The translations under genes and the position numbers were made by a program. 22,089 bases of DNA from an uncultured Anaerovibrio sp. (GTDB lineage Bacteria > Bacillota > Negativicutes > Selenomonadales > Selenomonadaceae). The notes under the pieces were generated by a model. That model was not told the origin of the DNA, did not search any database, and worked only from the letters and a program-made list of their open reading frames with translations. This document shows positions 1-7,316 of this stretch, in pieces. The stretch is from contig CAKPVW010000029.1 of the NCBI GenBank assembly GCA_934196075.1, forward strand, positions 1-22,089, read 5' to 3'. Position 1 is the first letter of the stretch. Every line of letters starts with the position of its first letter.

Positions 1-195
1 TGCGAAGCAAAAGTGAGCCCGGTGGCACTCTCTACCATTCCGGTCACTGTGAATTGGCTCAGCGACAAGCGGTATCTATGCGTAAGGATAAACTATCAGG
101 CAGGGTCATTTAGCCGACAGAGCAAAAGTCGTTATGACCGCAGGCTGTCTCTCGAAAAAGCAGGGATGTATGGTTCTACAAATCAGAAATTTTCA
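1..195 (+). repeat. Copy A of a dispersed intergenic repeat (left end cut by window)
   Basis: This stretch matches, in reverse complement, two tandem copies at the right end of the window. By eye there are about 8 differences to copy B over roughly 150 bases. The match runs from the first base, through conserved blocks such as 'agccgacagagcaaaagtc', to 'ctacaaatcagaa' near base 188. It contains a 67-codon open frame with a similar translation in the other copies, but that is expected from high DNA identity and there is no convincing ribosome binding site. I regard it as non-coding repetitive DNA of unknown class. Confidence 0.8.
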
Positions 196-224
196 TTGCA
201 ATTTATCTTGAAATAATGTAATAT
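196..224 (+). promoter_or_regulatory. Promoter of the purine permease gene
   Basis: A -35 box TTGCAA (196-201) and a -10 box TAATAT (219-224) are separated by 17 bases. Transcription would start near 231, about 68 bases before the permease start. The -35 lies right at the edge of repeat copy A. Confidence 0.5.
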
Positions 225-241
225 ACTTTTGTAATATTTTT

Positions 242-276
242 CGCCGGCTTTTCCTAGTCGGCGTATTCTTTTTTTC
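242..276 (+). terminator. Hairpin plus T-run in the permease leader (terminator or attenuator)
   Basis: A 7-bp stem (242-248 with 257-263, one G-U pair) encloses an 8-base loop and is followed by a run of mostly T to 276. It has the form of an intrinsic terminator. It lies between the predicted promoter (196-224) and the ribosome binding site (AAAGGAGG, ~283-290), so it could end an upstream transcript or attenuate the permease gene. No competing antiterminator or purine aptamer was recognised. Confidence 0.6.
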
Positions 277-298
277 ACAATAAAGGAGGATTAAGACA

Positions 299-1678
299 AT
301 GAATGAGACTTTAGAGAAAATTTTTCATCTAAAGGAACATGGTACCAGCGTCCGCACGGAAATTATTGCCGGTATCACCACGTTTATGACCATGGCCTAC
401 ATTCTGGCTGTCAACCCGAATATTCTTGGCACAACAGGCATGGATGCCGGTGCCGTATTCGCAGCTACGGCTATTGGTGCCTGCATTGGTACTCTGATTA
501 TGGCTGCTATGGCCAATTATCCATTTGTATTGGCCCCAGGTATGGGCCTCAATGCCTTCTTTGCTTTTACAGTTGTAGGCCAGATGGGGTATTCCTGGCA
601 GGTTGCTTTGGCAGCTGTATTTGTTGAAGGTATTATATTCATTATTTTGTCCCTAACCAAGGTACGTGAGGCTATCTTTAACTGTATTCCTCCAGCCTTG
701 AAATATGGTGTGACCAGCGGTATCGGCCTTTTCATTGCCTTTATCGGTATGCAGAACGCCAAAATCGTTGTGGATGGCCCTACTCTGGTAGGTCTTTATC
801 CATTCAGAGCTTCCTTGATGGATGGCTCCTTCTATACTGTTGGTATTGGCGCTTTTTTGGCCCTTATGGGAACTCTGCTGACAGCCATTCTTATGGCTAA
901 AAAGGTTCCAGGCGGTATTCTCTGGGGTATATTGATTACTTGGGCTGCTGGTATGATTTGCGAGATAACTGGTATCTACATTCCAGATCCTGCTCAGGGC
1001 ATGTTCTCAGTAATGCCTGATTTCTCTCATGGTATTGCTATTCCAAGTCTGGCACCAACCTTTATGCAGCTGGATTTCAGTGCAATAGCTACGCTGAATT
1101 TCATCACCATTATGCTGACCTTTATGTTTGTAGATTTGTTTGATACCCTGGGAACTCTCATTGGTGTAGCCTCCAAGGCTGATATGCTGGATGAGCAGGG
1201 CCGTCTGCCTAATATCAAGGGTGCCTTGCTGGCCGATTCCATTGCTACTACTGCTGGTGCAGTGCTGGGTACTTCCACTGTAACCACCTTTGTAGAAAGT
1301 TCTGCTGGTGTAGGTGCAGGTGGACGTACTGGTCTTACTGCTGTTGTCAGCGCCATTCTCTTTGCTTTGAGCTTGCTTTTGGCGCCTATCTTCCTGGCTA
1401 TTCCAGCTTTCGCTACAGCTCCTGCCCTGATTGTGGTAGGTTTCCTGATGGTAAGCAGTCTGATGCGCATTGACTTTGATGATTTTACTGAGGCTGTACC
1501 TGCTTATATTGCTACAATTGCTATGCCATTTATGTACTCCATTTCTGAGGGTATTTCCATGGGTGTTATCTCCTATGTGATTATCAATATTTGCACAGGT
1601 GCTGTGTCCAAAAAGGAAATTAGTCCAGTAGTATATGTATTGGCTGTAATCTTTGTTTTGAAGTATATTTTCGTGTAA
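299..1678 (+). CDS. pbuG: NCS2/AzgA-family purine (guanine/hypoxanthine/adenine) permease
   Basis: A 459-residue polytopic inner-membrane protein of the AzgA-like branch of the nucleobase-cation symporter-2 group, which takes up purine bases. The N-terminal block GTSVRTEIIAGITTFMTMAY (about 15-34), the APGMGLNAFFAF signature (79-90), FVDLFDTLGT in the middle and the Ser/Gly-rich ESSAGVGAGGRTG motif (about 331-343) are the substrate-site regions of this family. Length is typical (430-480 residues). Start: ATG preceded by AAAGGAGG at good spacing. It appears to be a single-gene unit: its own promoter and hairpin lie upstream and the rplU promoter follows directly. PbuG and PbuO/PbuX-type specificities cannot be told apart by eye, so the symbol is provisional; the family is very secure. 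Confidence 0.9.
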   Translation: MNETLEKIFHLKEHGTSVRTEIIAGITTFMTMAYILAVNPNILGTTGMDAGAVFAATAIGACIGTLIMAAMANYPFVLAPGMGLNAFFAFTVVGQMGYSWQVALAAVFVEGIIFIILSLTKVREAIFNCIPPALKYGVTSGIGLFIAFIGMQNAKIVVDGPTLVGLYPFRASLMDGSFYTVGIGAFLALMGTLLTAILMAKKVPGGILWGILITWAAGMICEITGIYIPDPAQGMFSVMPDFSHGIAIPSLAPTFMQLDFSAIATLNFITIMLTFMFVDLFDTLGTLIGVASKADMLDEQGRLPNIKGALLADSIATTAGAVLGTSTVTTFVESSAGVGAGGRTGLTAVVSAILFALSLLLAPIFLAIPAFATAPALIVVGFLMVSSLMRIDFDDFTEAVPAYIATIAMPFMYSISEGISMGVISYVIINICTGAVSKKEISPVVYVLAVIFVLKYIFV

Positions 1679-1684
1679 AAAATA

Positions 1685-1713
1685 TTGACATTGTACTGGT
1701 TTAATGGTAAAAT
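1685..1713 (+). promoter_or_regulatory. Strong sigma-A-type promoter of the rplU operon
   Basis: Perfect -35 TTGACA (1685-1690), 17-base spacer, -10 TAAAAT (1708-1713). Transcription would begin around 1720, leaving a leader of about 105 bases before rplU. This is the best consensus match in the window, fitting a ribosomal protein operon. Confidence 0.85.
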
Positions 1714-1719
1714 ATGTCA

Positions 1720-1824
1720 ATGTGAGTGTGCTATACGCATACTTTCCCCAACCGCACAGTGAGGTTTGTAAAGGGATTTTCCCTACCGTAATTGGCGAGT
1801 ACAGATATAGGGAGGTGTAGAAGA
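1720..1824 (+). promoter_or_regulatory. Candidate L21-type ribosomal leader RNA
   Basis: The ~105-base leader contains two mutually exclusive pairings. AGGG (1772-1775) can pair with CCCT (1781-1784) as a small hairpin, or CCCTA (1781-1785) can pair with TAGGG (1808-1812), which covers the first part of the ribosome binding site GGGAGGTG (1810-1817). This geometry would suit translational autoregulation. L21 leaders are known in Firmicutes, but I cannot confirm that this one belongs to the same family. Confidence 0.5.
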
Positions 1825-2136
1825 ATGTACGCAATTATTCAGACTGGTGGCAAGCAGTACAAGGTAGCTGAGGGCGATGTTGTTACTGTTGAGAAGCTGG
1901 AGGCTGCTGAGGGCGACGTTGTTACTTTTGATCAGGTTTTGACTGTAGTAAAGGACAGCGATGTTGTAGTAGGTAAGCCTGTAGTTGATGGTGCCAAGGT
2001 TACCGCAAAGGTAGAGGCTCAGGGCAAGGACAAGAAGATTCTGGTCTTCAAGTACAAGGCTAAGTCCAACTATCGTAAGCGTCAGGGTCATCGTCAGCCT
2101 TTCACCAAGGTTGTTATCGAGAAGATCGAGGCTTAA
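1825..2136 (+). CDS. rplU: 50S ribosomal protein L21
   Basis: Encodes L21, a 23S rRNA-binding protein of the large subunit. The 103-residue product begins [14 protein letters not shown], the family's hallmark N-terminus, and contains the basic block [18 protein letters not shown] that contacts rRNA. The ATG at 1825 was chosen over an in-frame TTG at 1792 because it gives the standard N-terminus and has GGGAGGTG about 7 bases upstream. Its TAA overlaps the ATG of prp by one base, implying translational coupling. First gene of the rplU-prp-rpmA operon. Confidence 0.97.
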   Translation: MYAIIQTGGKQYKVAEGDVVTVEKLEAAEGDVVTFDQVLTVVKDSDVVVGKPVVDGAKVTAKVEAQGKDKKILVFKYKAKSNYRKRQGHRQPFTKVVIEKIEA

Positions 2137-2453
2137 TGATTGAGATAAAGGTTTATCGCAATTCCCAGGGAAGGATATCAGGCTATGACGTTCGTGGTCA
2201 TCACGGCGAATATGGCAGTGATATTGTTTGTGCCGGGATATCCACATTAGCACAAACCGCTCTCAAGGGCGTAGGGCAGCACCTGCATCGCGAAGTTGAT
2301 TATAAAGTAGCGAGTGGTGACTTGCATGCAAGGCTCAGAGGCGTTCCCGATGAATTAACTGATGCAATTTTAGAGACAATGCTCATTGGTTTTTATGATA
2401 TCCAAGAGTATGATCCAAAGGAAATATGTATTTCAGTGGTACAGGAGGTGTAA
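2136..2453 (+). CDS. prp: Ribosomal-processing cysteine protease Prp (YsxB family)
   Basis: A 105-residue cysteine protease which, in Firmicutes and relatives, removes the N-terminal extension of ribosomal protein L27, a step needed for active ribosomes. The catalytic pair is visible: His22 (in RGHHGEYG, 20-27) and Cys32 (in DIVCAGIS, 29-36), matching the family G-H...DIVC-A-S pattern. It sits between rplU and rpmA, its usual location, and the downstream L27 carries the expected cleavable extension. The start overlaps the rplU stop by one base; the rpmA ribosome binding site lies in its last codons. Confidence 0.95.
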   Translation: MIEIKVYRNSQGRISGYDVRGHHGEYGSDIVCAGISTLAQTALKGVGQHLHREVDYKVASGDLHARLRGVPDELTDAILETMLIGFYDIQEYDPKEICISVVQEV

Positions 2454-2458
2454 CCCTG

Positions 2459-2752
2459 ATGTTTAAGTTTGATTTGCAGCTGTTTGCGCATAAGAAAGGT
2501 GTATCTAGCACCCGTAACGGCCGTGATTCTGAGGCAAAGCGCCTTGGTGTTAAGGAGCAGGCTGGTACAGTTGTAACTGCAGGCAGCATCATTGTTCGTC
2601 AGCGTGGAACTCATTTCCATCCTGGTAATGGTGTAGGCATCGGCAAGGATGATACCATCTATGCCAAGATTGCTGGCCGCGTTGCTTTCGAGCGCAAGGG
2701 ACGTTACAACCGTCAGGTTAGCGTTTATGCAGTAGAAGAAGCTGCTATGTAA
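2459..2752 (+). CDS. rpmA: 50S ribosomal protein L27 with Prp-cleavable N-terminal extension
   Basis: The 97-residue product begins [21 protein letters not shown]27 reaches the peptidyl transferase centre with its mature N-terminus. In Firmicutes the leading segment ending FDLQLFA is cut off by Prp; here the cut would fall after Ala10, exposing HKKG. The ATG at 2459 was chosen over an in-frame ATG at 2426 because of this signature and the AGGAGGTG located at 2443-2450. Last gene of the operon; followed by a strong terminator. Confidence 0.97.
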   Translation: MFKFDLQLFAHKKGVSSTRNGRDSEAKRLGVKEQAGTVVTAGSIIVRQRGTHFHPGNGVGIGKDDTIYAKIAGRVAFERKGRYNRQVSVYAVEEAAM

Positions 2753-2762
2753 TTGCAGAGAG

Positions 2763-2797
2763 ATACCTGCGCCTGAATGGGTGCAGGTATTTTTTTC
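2763..2797 (+). terminator. Intrinsic terminator after rpmA
   Basis: ATACCTGC (2763-2770) pairs perfectly with GCAGGTAT (2783-2790), extendable inward by GCC/GGT with one G-U pair, and is followed by a run of seven T. It closes the rplU-prp-rpmA operon. Confidence 0.9.
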
Positions 2798-2804
2798 TTT
2801 ATGG

Positions 2805-2854
2805 TGATGTATAAAAAGCTGGCATTGGGTACAATACCAGCTTTTTATACATCA
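2805..2854. repeat. Long hairpin: 18-bp perfect inverted repeat between rpmA and obg
   Basis: The arms 2805-2822 and 2837-2854 are perfect reverse complements (18 bp). The inner 14 bases add a C-A mismatch and then ATTG/CAAT closing a GGTA loop, so the structure is about 23 pairs long. The A-run in the left arm and T-run in the right arm would let it act as a bidirectional terminator, but the pairing continues well past the T-run. The rpmA terminator directly upstream makes a second one redundant. Confidence 0.75.
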
Positions 2855-2954
2855 TATGGATTCAGATATTGAATTAGAGCTGGCAGATCTGTATCTGGTA
2901 TAGATGCTGCTTTCATTAGGATAGATATTCAGAAATCAAAATAAGGAGGACGGT

Positions 2955-4244
2955 ATGCAGTTTATTGATAGAATTACCATCAAGGTAACAGCAGGTACTG
3001 GCGGTCACGGCAAGTCCGCCTTCCGCAGAGAAAAGTTTGTAGCCAAGGGTGGCCCATCTGGTGGTGACGGCGGTCGTGGTGGTGATATTGTTTTTCGGGT
3101 AGATAACAATATGAATACCCTGTTGGATTTTCGCTTCCATCGCAAGTTTGTGGCCAAGAACGGTGAGAATGGCGATATTAAGAACCAGTATGGCCATAAT
3201 GCACCACCATGTATCGTCAAGGTGCCTCAGGGGACTTTGGTTAAGGATGCAGATACAGGAGAGATTTTGGCGGATTTGACCGAGCTGGGTCAGGAGGCTG
3301 TTATTGCCAAGGGTGGCCGTGGCGGTCGTGGCAATGCCAAATTTGCCAATAGTGCCAATAGAGCACCAACCTTTGCCGAATTGGGAGAGCCAGGCGAGGT
3401 AAGAAATTTGCTGCTGGAGTTAAAGCTGCTGGCTGATGTAGGCCTGGTGGGTTATCCAAGTGTAGGCAAATCCAGCTTGGTGTCCAAGGTTTCTGCTGCC
3501 CGCCCAGAGATTGCAGAATACCATTTTACCACTATTACCCCGGTATTGGGTGTGGTGAATGTAGGTGAGCTGGGGGATGAAAAGACCTTTGTCATGGCAG
3601 ATATTCCAGGCCTTATAGATGGTGCCTCCGAGGGTGTAGGTCTTGGCCATGATTTCCTTCGCCATGTGGAGAGAACCAAGGTTATTGTTCATATAGTGGA
3701 TGCCTCTGGTATTGAGGGCAGAGATCCAGTAGAGGACTACTACAAGATTAACAAGGAATTGAAGCTGTACAGTGAGCGGATTTCCCGCAGACCTCAGATT
3801 TTGGCAGCTAACAAAATGGATTTGCCGGGAGCGGAGGAGAACCTGGTATGTCTGAAGGAGTTGGCCGAGAAGGAAGGTATTCAGATATTCCCAATTAGCG
3901 CAGCTACTGGTCAGGGCTTGAGAGAGCTGATTAATGCTGTAGCCAAGGCTTTGGACGAGTATGTTGAGGAGCCAGAGATCGAAGATGGCCAGAAGGTTTA
4001 TGAGGCTCAGGAGGAGGATCCGGACAAGGTAAATATTACCCGTGATATGTCTGGTGACTTTGTGGTTAGCGGCAAGTCTTTGGACAAGCTGGTGGCTATG
4101 ACCAACTTTGGCAATGATGAGGCGGTGCGCCGTTTCCAGTATATCTGGCGTATCAAGGGCATTGACAAGAAGCTGCAGGAGAAAGGCATCAAGGAAGGCG
4201 ATACCGTTCATATCGGTGATATGGAATTTGAATACAGAGAGTAA
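2955..4244 (+). CDS. obg: Obg/CgtA family GTPase
   Basis: A 429-residue essential GTPase of large-subunit assembly and stress signalling. Three domains are visible. The glycine-rich Obg fold is residues 1-158 (many G-G-x-G turns such as GGPSGGDGGRGGD). The G domain follows: P-loop GYPSVGKSS (166-174), switch I TTITP, G3 DIPGLIDGA and G4 NKMD. The C-terminal OCT domain (about 350-429) ends GDTVHIGDMEFEYRE. Length is typical. ATG with AAGGAGG 8 bases upstream. It follows rplU/rpmA as in many Firmicutes but is separated from them by a terminator and the hairpin at 2805-2854; I see no clear promoter in 2855-2950. Confidence 0.97.
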   Translation: MQFIDRITIKVTAGTGGHGKSAFRREKFVAKGGPSGGDGGRGGDIVFRVDNNMNTLLDFRFHRKFVAKNGENGDIKNQYGHNAPPCIVKVPQGTLVKDADTGEILADLTELGQEAVIAKGGRGGRGNAKFANSANRAPTFAELGEPGEVRNLLLELKLLADVGLVGYPSVGKSSLVSKVSAARPEIAEYHFTTITPVLGVVNVGELGDEKTFVMADIPGLIDGASEGVGLGHDFLRHVERTKVIVHIVDASGIEGRDPVEDYYKINKELKLYSERISRRPQILAANKMDLPGAEENLVCLKELAEKEGIQIFPISAATGQGLRELINAVAKALDEYVEEPEIEDGQKVYEAQEEDPDKVNITRDMSGDFVVSGKSLDKLVAMTNFGNDEAVRRFQYIWRIKGIDKKLQEKGIKEGDTVHIGDMEFEYRE

Positions 4245-4280
4245 GGCTCTGTTTTTACGGATTGTTATGGAGGATATAAT

Positions 4281-4586
4281 TTGATCAAGAATACATTAAC
4301 TGGCAAGCAGAAAAGCTTTTTGCGCTCTATGGGCATGACCATGGATCCTATTGTCAATATTGGCAAGGAGGGCGTGACTCCTACTGTGGTTACCGCAGCT
4401 CAGGAGGCTATTAAGAAACGGGAGCTTATCAAGGTAAGAGTTTTGCAGAACTGCTTTGAGGAGCCTAGAGACGCTATTGAAACTCTGGCTGATCGCAGCA
4501 ACGCCAATCTGGTACAGGTAATTGGCCGCAATGGCTTGCTTTTCCGTCGCAATTTTGACAAGCCAAAAATTGAATTGCCCAAATAA
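4281..4586 (+). CDS. yhbY: YhbY-family (CRM domain) RNA-binding ribosome assembly protein
   Basis: A 101-residue stand-alone CRM-domain protein that associates with the pre-50S subunit. Seen in sequence: LTGKQKSFLRSMG at the N-terminus, the VNIGKEGVT loop (25-33, the G-x-x-G-type RNA-binding loop of the family), then KRELIKVRVLQN and a C-terminal IGRNGLLFRR. It starts with TTG at 4281, preceded by GGAGG (4269-4273); no ATG alternative preserves the family N-terminus. It lies 36 bases after obg, a common pairing consistent with a joint role in ribosome assembly, and is likely co-transcribed with it. Confidence 0.93.
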   Translation: MIKNTLTGKQKSFLRSMGMTMDPIVNIGKEGVTPTVVTAAQEAIKKRELIKVRVLQNCFEEPRDAIETLADRSNANLVQVIGRNGLLFRRNFDKPKIELPK

Positions 4587-4689
4587 GGTTTATCAAAACG
4601 CTGTACCCCTGTTTCTAGATATGGGGAGTGTTAAAGAGAATCTAAGTTTAGCACATAAATAAACAACACTGGAAAGGATGATTTTGGTC

Positions 4690-5814
4690 ATGAATATTAG
4701 AAAGCAGATAGGTAATGCCCAGCGTATAGTTGTTAAGGTGGGAACCAGCACTCTGCTGCATCCCAATGGCAAAATCAACCTTTATCGCATTGAGCATCTG
4801 GCACGGGAACTGGCGGATTTGGCTAGTCAGGGCCGGGAGGTTATTTTGGTTACCTCAGGTGCTATTGGCGTGGGAATGCTGAGAATGGGTTTGTCCCAGC
4901 GTCCGGATAGCCCTCAGGAAAAGCAGGCTTTGGCAGCAGTAGGCCAGGTTCAGCTGATGCATCTCTATGACAAATTTTTTACGGAATACGGTCAAGTGGT
5001 GGGGCAGGTTCTGCTGACCAAGGAGAATTTTGCCAACCACGATCAGTATATCAATGGCCGTAATACCATTCTGACCATGCTGAAAAATGGCGTACTGCCA
5101 GTTATTAATGAAAATGATGCTGTTACCATTGCAGAGGTAAAAATTGGCGATAATGATACTCTATCTGCTACGGTAGCAGCTATGGTGGATGCAGATGTGC
5201 TGATTATTCTTTCTGATATAGATGGTGTATATGATGCCAATCCTCAGACTCATCCAGAGGCCAAGCTGCTCCATGAAATCCCTGAAATTACTCAGGCGGT
5301 GGAACAGCTGGCAGGTGGGGCAGGCTCCCATGTAGGAACTGGCGGTATGGCTACCAAAATCGAGGCAGCCAAAATTGCTGTAGCCAGCGGTGTAACCATG
5401 TTTATTGCCTCTGGCAGTGAAAATGGCATTTTGCGAGGCATTTTGCAGGGAGAGGAAATTGGTACAGTATTTCCACCAAGACCGGCCCATTTGCGAGCTC
5501 GCAAGGGCTGGTTGGCCTTTGGTCGGCGTATTTCTGGCGTGCTTTTTGTGGATGAGGGCTGTGTCAAGGCGCTCAAGGCTGGTTCTAGTTTGCTGGCAGC
5601 AGGAATTACGGCTACGGAGGGAAATTATCCTGCTGGCAGTACAGTGCGGGTACTGACCAATGATTACCAGGAGATTGCTAGAGGCACGATTAATTATGGG
5701 GCCGAAGCTATCGAAAAAATCAAGGGGCGCAAAACATCTGATTTTGCAGAGCTGATTCAGGGAGAAATTCATGATGAGGTTATTCACAGGGATAATATGG
5801 TATTGATGATTTGA
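4690..5814 (+). CDS. proB: Glutamate 5-kinase
   Basis: Phosphorylates glutamate to gamma-glutamyl phosphate, the first step of proline synthesis; cytoplasmic and normally feedback-inhibited by proline. The product has 374 residues, with an amino-acid-kinase domain (about 1-257: VVKVGTSTLL near the start, VTSGAIGVG, NENDAVT, FGDND-type IGDNDTLSA, GTGGMATKI) and a C-terminal PUA domain (about 275-355). The start is uncertain: ATG 4690 has GGAAAGGA about 11 bases upstream; in-frame TTG 4684 has better spacing, and ATG 4678 overlaps the ribosome binding site. It precedes proA by 25 bases. No proline T-box was seen in the 103-base gap upstream. Confidence 0.95.
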   Translation: MNIRKQIGNAQRIVVKVGTSTLLHPNGKINLYRIEHLARELADLASQGREVILVTSGAIGVGMLRMGLSQRPDSPQEKQALAAVGQVQLMHLYDKFFTEYGQVVGQVLLTKENFANHDQYINGRNTILTMLKNGVLPVINENDAVTIAEVKIGDNDTLSATVAAMVDADVLIILSDIDGVYDANPQTHPEAKLLHEIPEITQAVEQLAGGAGSHVGTGGMATKIEAAKIAVASGVTMFIASGSENGILRGILQGEEIGTVFPPRPAHLRARKGWLAFGRRISGVLFVDEGCVKALKAGSSLLAAGITATEGNYPAGSTVRVLTNDYQEIARGTINYGAEAIEKIKGRKTSDFAELIQGEIHDEVIHRDNMVLMI

Positions 5815-5839
5815 TAGATTGCCTGAGGAGGGACTTTGT

Positions 5840-7093
5840 ATGGATTTACAGGAAATGATTTTGGCTAAGGCAGGGGCTGCCAAGGAGGCATCCCAGTCCA
5901 TGATTATGCTGTCCACAGTGGTGAAAAATGAGGCCTTGCTGGCCATGGCTCACGCTTTGGAGCAGCATTGCCAGGTAATTTTGCAGGCCAATGAGCAGGA
6001 TTTGGAGCAGGCTCGTCACAAAGGTGTAAAGCGCTCCTATCTGGATAGATTGATGCTGGACGAAAGCCGTATCAGCGGTATGGCTGATGGTTTGCGTCAG
6101 GCGGCGGCTTTGCCAGATCCTATTGGTCAGGGAGATTATAGCACTATACGGCCTAACGGCTTGGAAATTCGCCGTGTACGGGTGCCTCTTGGAGTGGTAG
6201 GCATGATTTATGAAGCTAGGCCAAATGTTACTGCTGATGCCATTGGCCTGTGCTTGAAATCCGGCAATAGTGTCTTGCTTCGGGGCGGATCTGAGGCTTT
6301 GCTTTCTAACAAGGCTATTGCAGGTATTATGGCAGAGGCTGCCTATCATGCTGGTATTCCTCAGGGGGCTATTCAGCTTATTGACACTACTGACCATGAG
6401 GCTGTGAATATTATGCTGCGTCTCAAAGAATATCTGGATGTGATTATTCCTCGCGGGGGAGCTGGTCTTATCAAGATCGTGGTAGAAAACAGTATTGTGC
6501 CAGTTATTGAAACAGGTACTGGTGTATGTCATACCTTTGTAGATGCTACTGCTGATTTGGCAATGGCCTTAAATATAGCTATTAATGCCAAAACCTCCCG
6601 GCCTTCCGTGTGCAACGCCATGGAAACCCTATTGGTACACGAAAAAGTGGCTGGAGAATTTTTGCCTGTGCTGCAGGAAGCCATGGCAGCCAAAAACTGC
6701 GAGTTGCGGGGCTGTCCAAAATGCCGGTCTATTTTGCCGGATATGGTAGAGGCTGTGCCAGAGGATTGGAGCACAGAATATGGGGATTTGATTCTTTCTG
6801 TCAAGGTAGTGGCAGATATTCAGGAAGCTATTGCTCATATTAATAAATATAATACTGGTCATTCCGAGGCTATTATTACGGAAAGTCTTCATAATGCTAG
6901 ATTGTTCCAACGCTGTGTAGATGCAGCAGCAGTTTATGTCAATGCTTCTACTAGATTTTCTGATGGCTGTGAATTTGGTTTTGGGGCAGAAATCGGCATC
7001 AGCACCCAAAAGCTTCACGCTAGAGGGCCTATGGGATTGTTGGCTTTGACCAGCACCAAATATCTGGTAGTGGGCGATGGGCAGATTCGCTAA
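5840..7093 (+). CDS. proA: Gamma-glutamyl phosphate reductase
   Basis: NADPH-dependent reduction of gamma-glutamyl phosphate to glutamate semialdehyde, the second step of proline synthesis. The 417-residue aldehyde-dehydrogenase-like protein shows VPLGVVGMIYEARPNVT (115-131), the RGGAGLI loop (205-211) and the catalytic cysteine Cys258 in SRPSVCNAMETLLVH. ATG 5840 has GAGGAGGG about 8 bases upstream and gives the standard N-terminus; an in-frame TTG at 5819 is not needed. proB and proA form a pair, probably a complex and an operon. The 3' end overlaps the small ORF starting at 7077. Confidence 0.97.
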   Translation: MDLQEMILAKAGAAKEASQSMIMLSTVVKNEALLAMAHALEQHCQVILQANEQDLEQARHKGVKRSYLDRLMLDESRISGMADGLRQAAALPDPIGQGDYSTIRPNGLEIRRVRVPLGVVGMIYEARPNVTADAIGLCLKSGNSVLLRGGSEALLSNKAIAGIMAEAAYHAGIPQGAIQLIDTTDHEAVNIMLRLKEYLDVIIPRGGAGLIKIVVENSIVPVIETGTGVCHTFVDATADLAMALNIAINAKTSRPSVCNAMETLLVHEKVAGEFLPVLQEAMAAKNCELRGCPKCRSILPDMVEAVPEDWSTEYGDLILSVKVVADIQEAIAHINKYNTGHSEAIITESLHNARLFQRCVDAAAVYVNASTRFSDGCEFGFGAEIGISTQKLHARGPMGLLALTSTKYLVVGDGQIR

Positions 7094-7232
7094 GCTATTT
7101 GGCTATTTTCGCACGTTGAGGCAATATAGCCGCAATCGTAAGGGCCGGCACGATATATTTGATTATGGCAAGGGACTGTTTTTCATATTGCTGACAGTTA
7201 TTATTTTGTGGAAGCTGTTGGGGCTTTTATGA
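7077..7232 (+). CDS. Putative 51-residue single-pass membrane protein
   Basis: I do not recognise this gene. The frame opens with ATG inside the last codons of proA (different frame, 17-base overlap) and runs to TGA at 7230-7232. The product has two parts. Residues 1-30 are strongly basic and aromatic (MGRFAKLFGYFRTLRQYSRN then RKGRHD). A hydrophobic helix of about 19 residues follows at the C-terminus (GLFFILLTVIILWKLLGLL). This is a credible small membrane protein with a positive-inside N-terminus. The ribosome binding site is weak (GTAGTGGGC before the ATG), so expression would depend on coupling with proA. It explains most of the 223-base gap between proA and nadD. Confidence 0.55.
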   Translation: MGRFAKLFGYFRTLRQYSRNRKGRHDIFDYGKGLFFILLTVIILWKLLGLL

Positions 7233-7316
7233 TAATATTATGATTGAGGCTGAATAGCGTTTAGCTGGAGGCTTCAAGTGACCATTGTATATTGACAAAG
7301 GGGAGTTTGAGGTGAC

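Noticed and set aside
13..216. 67-codon open frame with similar translations at 21301-21684 (-) and 21744-21929 (-)
   Set aside because: It follows the repeat DNA, has no good ribosome binding site, and the similarity is explained by near-identical DNA; non-coding repeat is the simpler reading.
216..298. Purine riboswitch upstream of the permease
   Set aside because: The leader is too short for the aptamer and the conserved loop sequences are absent.
1007..1834. 275-codon - strand frame across the permease and rplU leader
   Set aside because: Low-complexity translation opposite a well-supported permease; it also runs through the rplU promoter.
4587..4689. Proline T-box leader before proB
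   Set aside because: No AGGGTGGnACCGCG-type T-box sequence; only a 4-bp CCCC/GGGG pairing.
7292..7297. TTGACA as a -35 box for nadD
   Set aside because: It is only 20 bases from the nadD start codon, leaving no room for a -10 box and transcript start.
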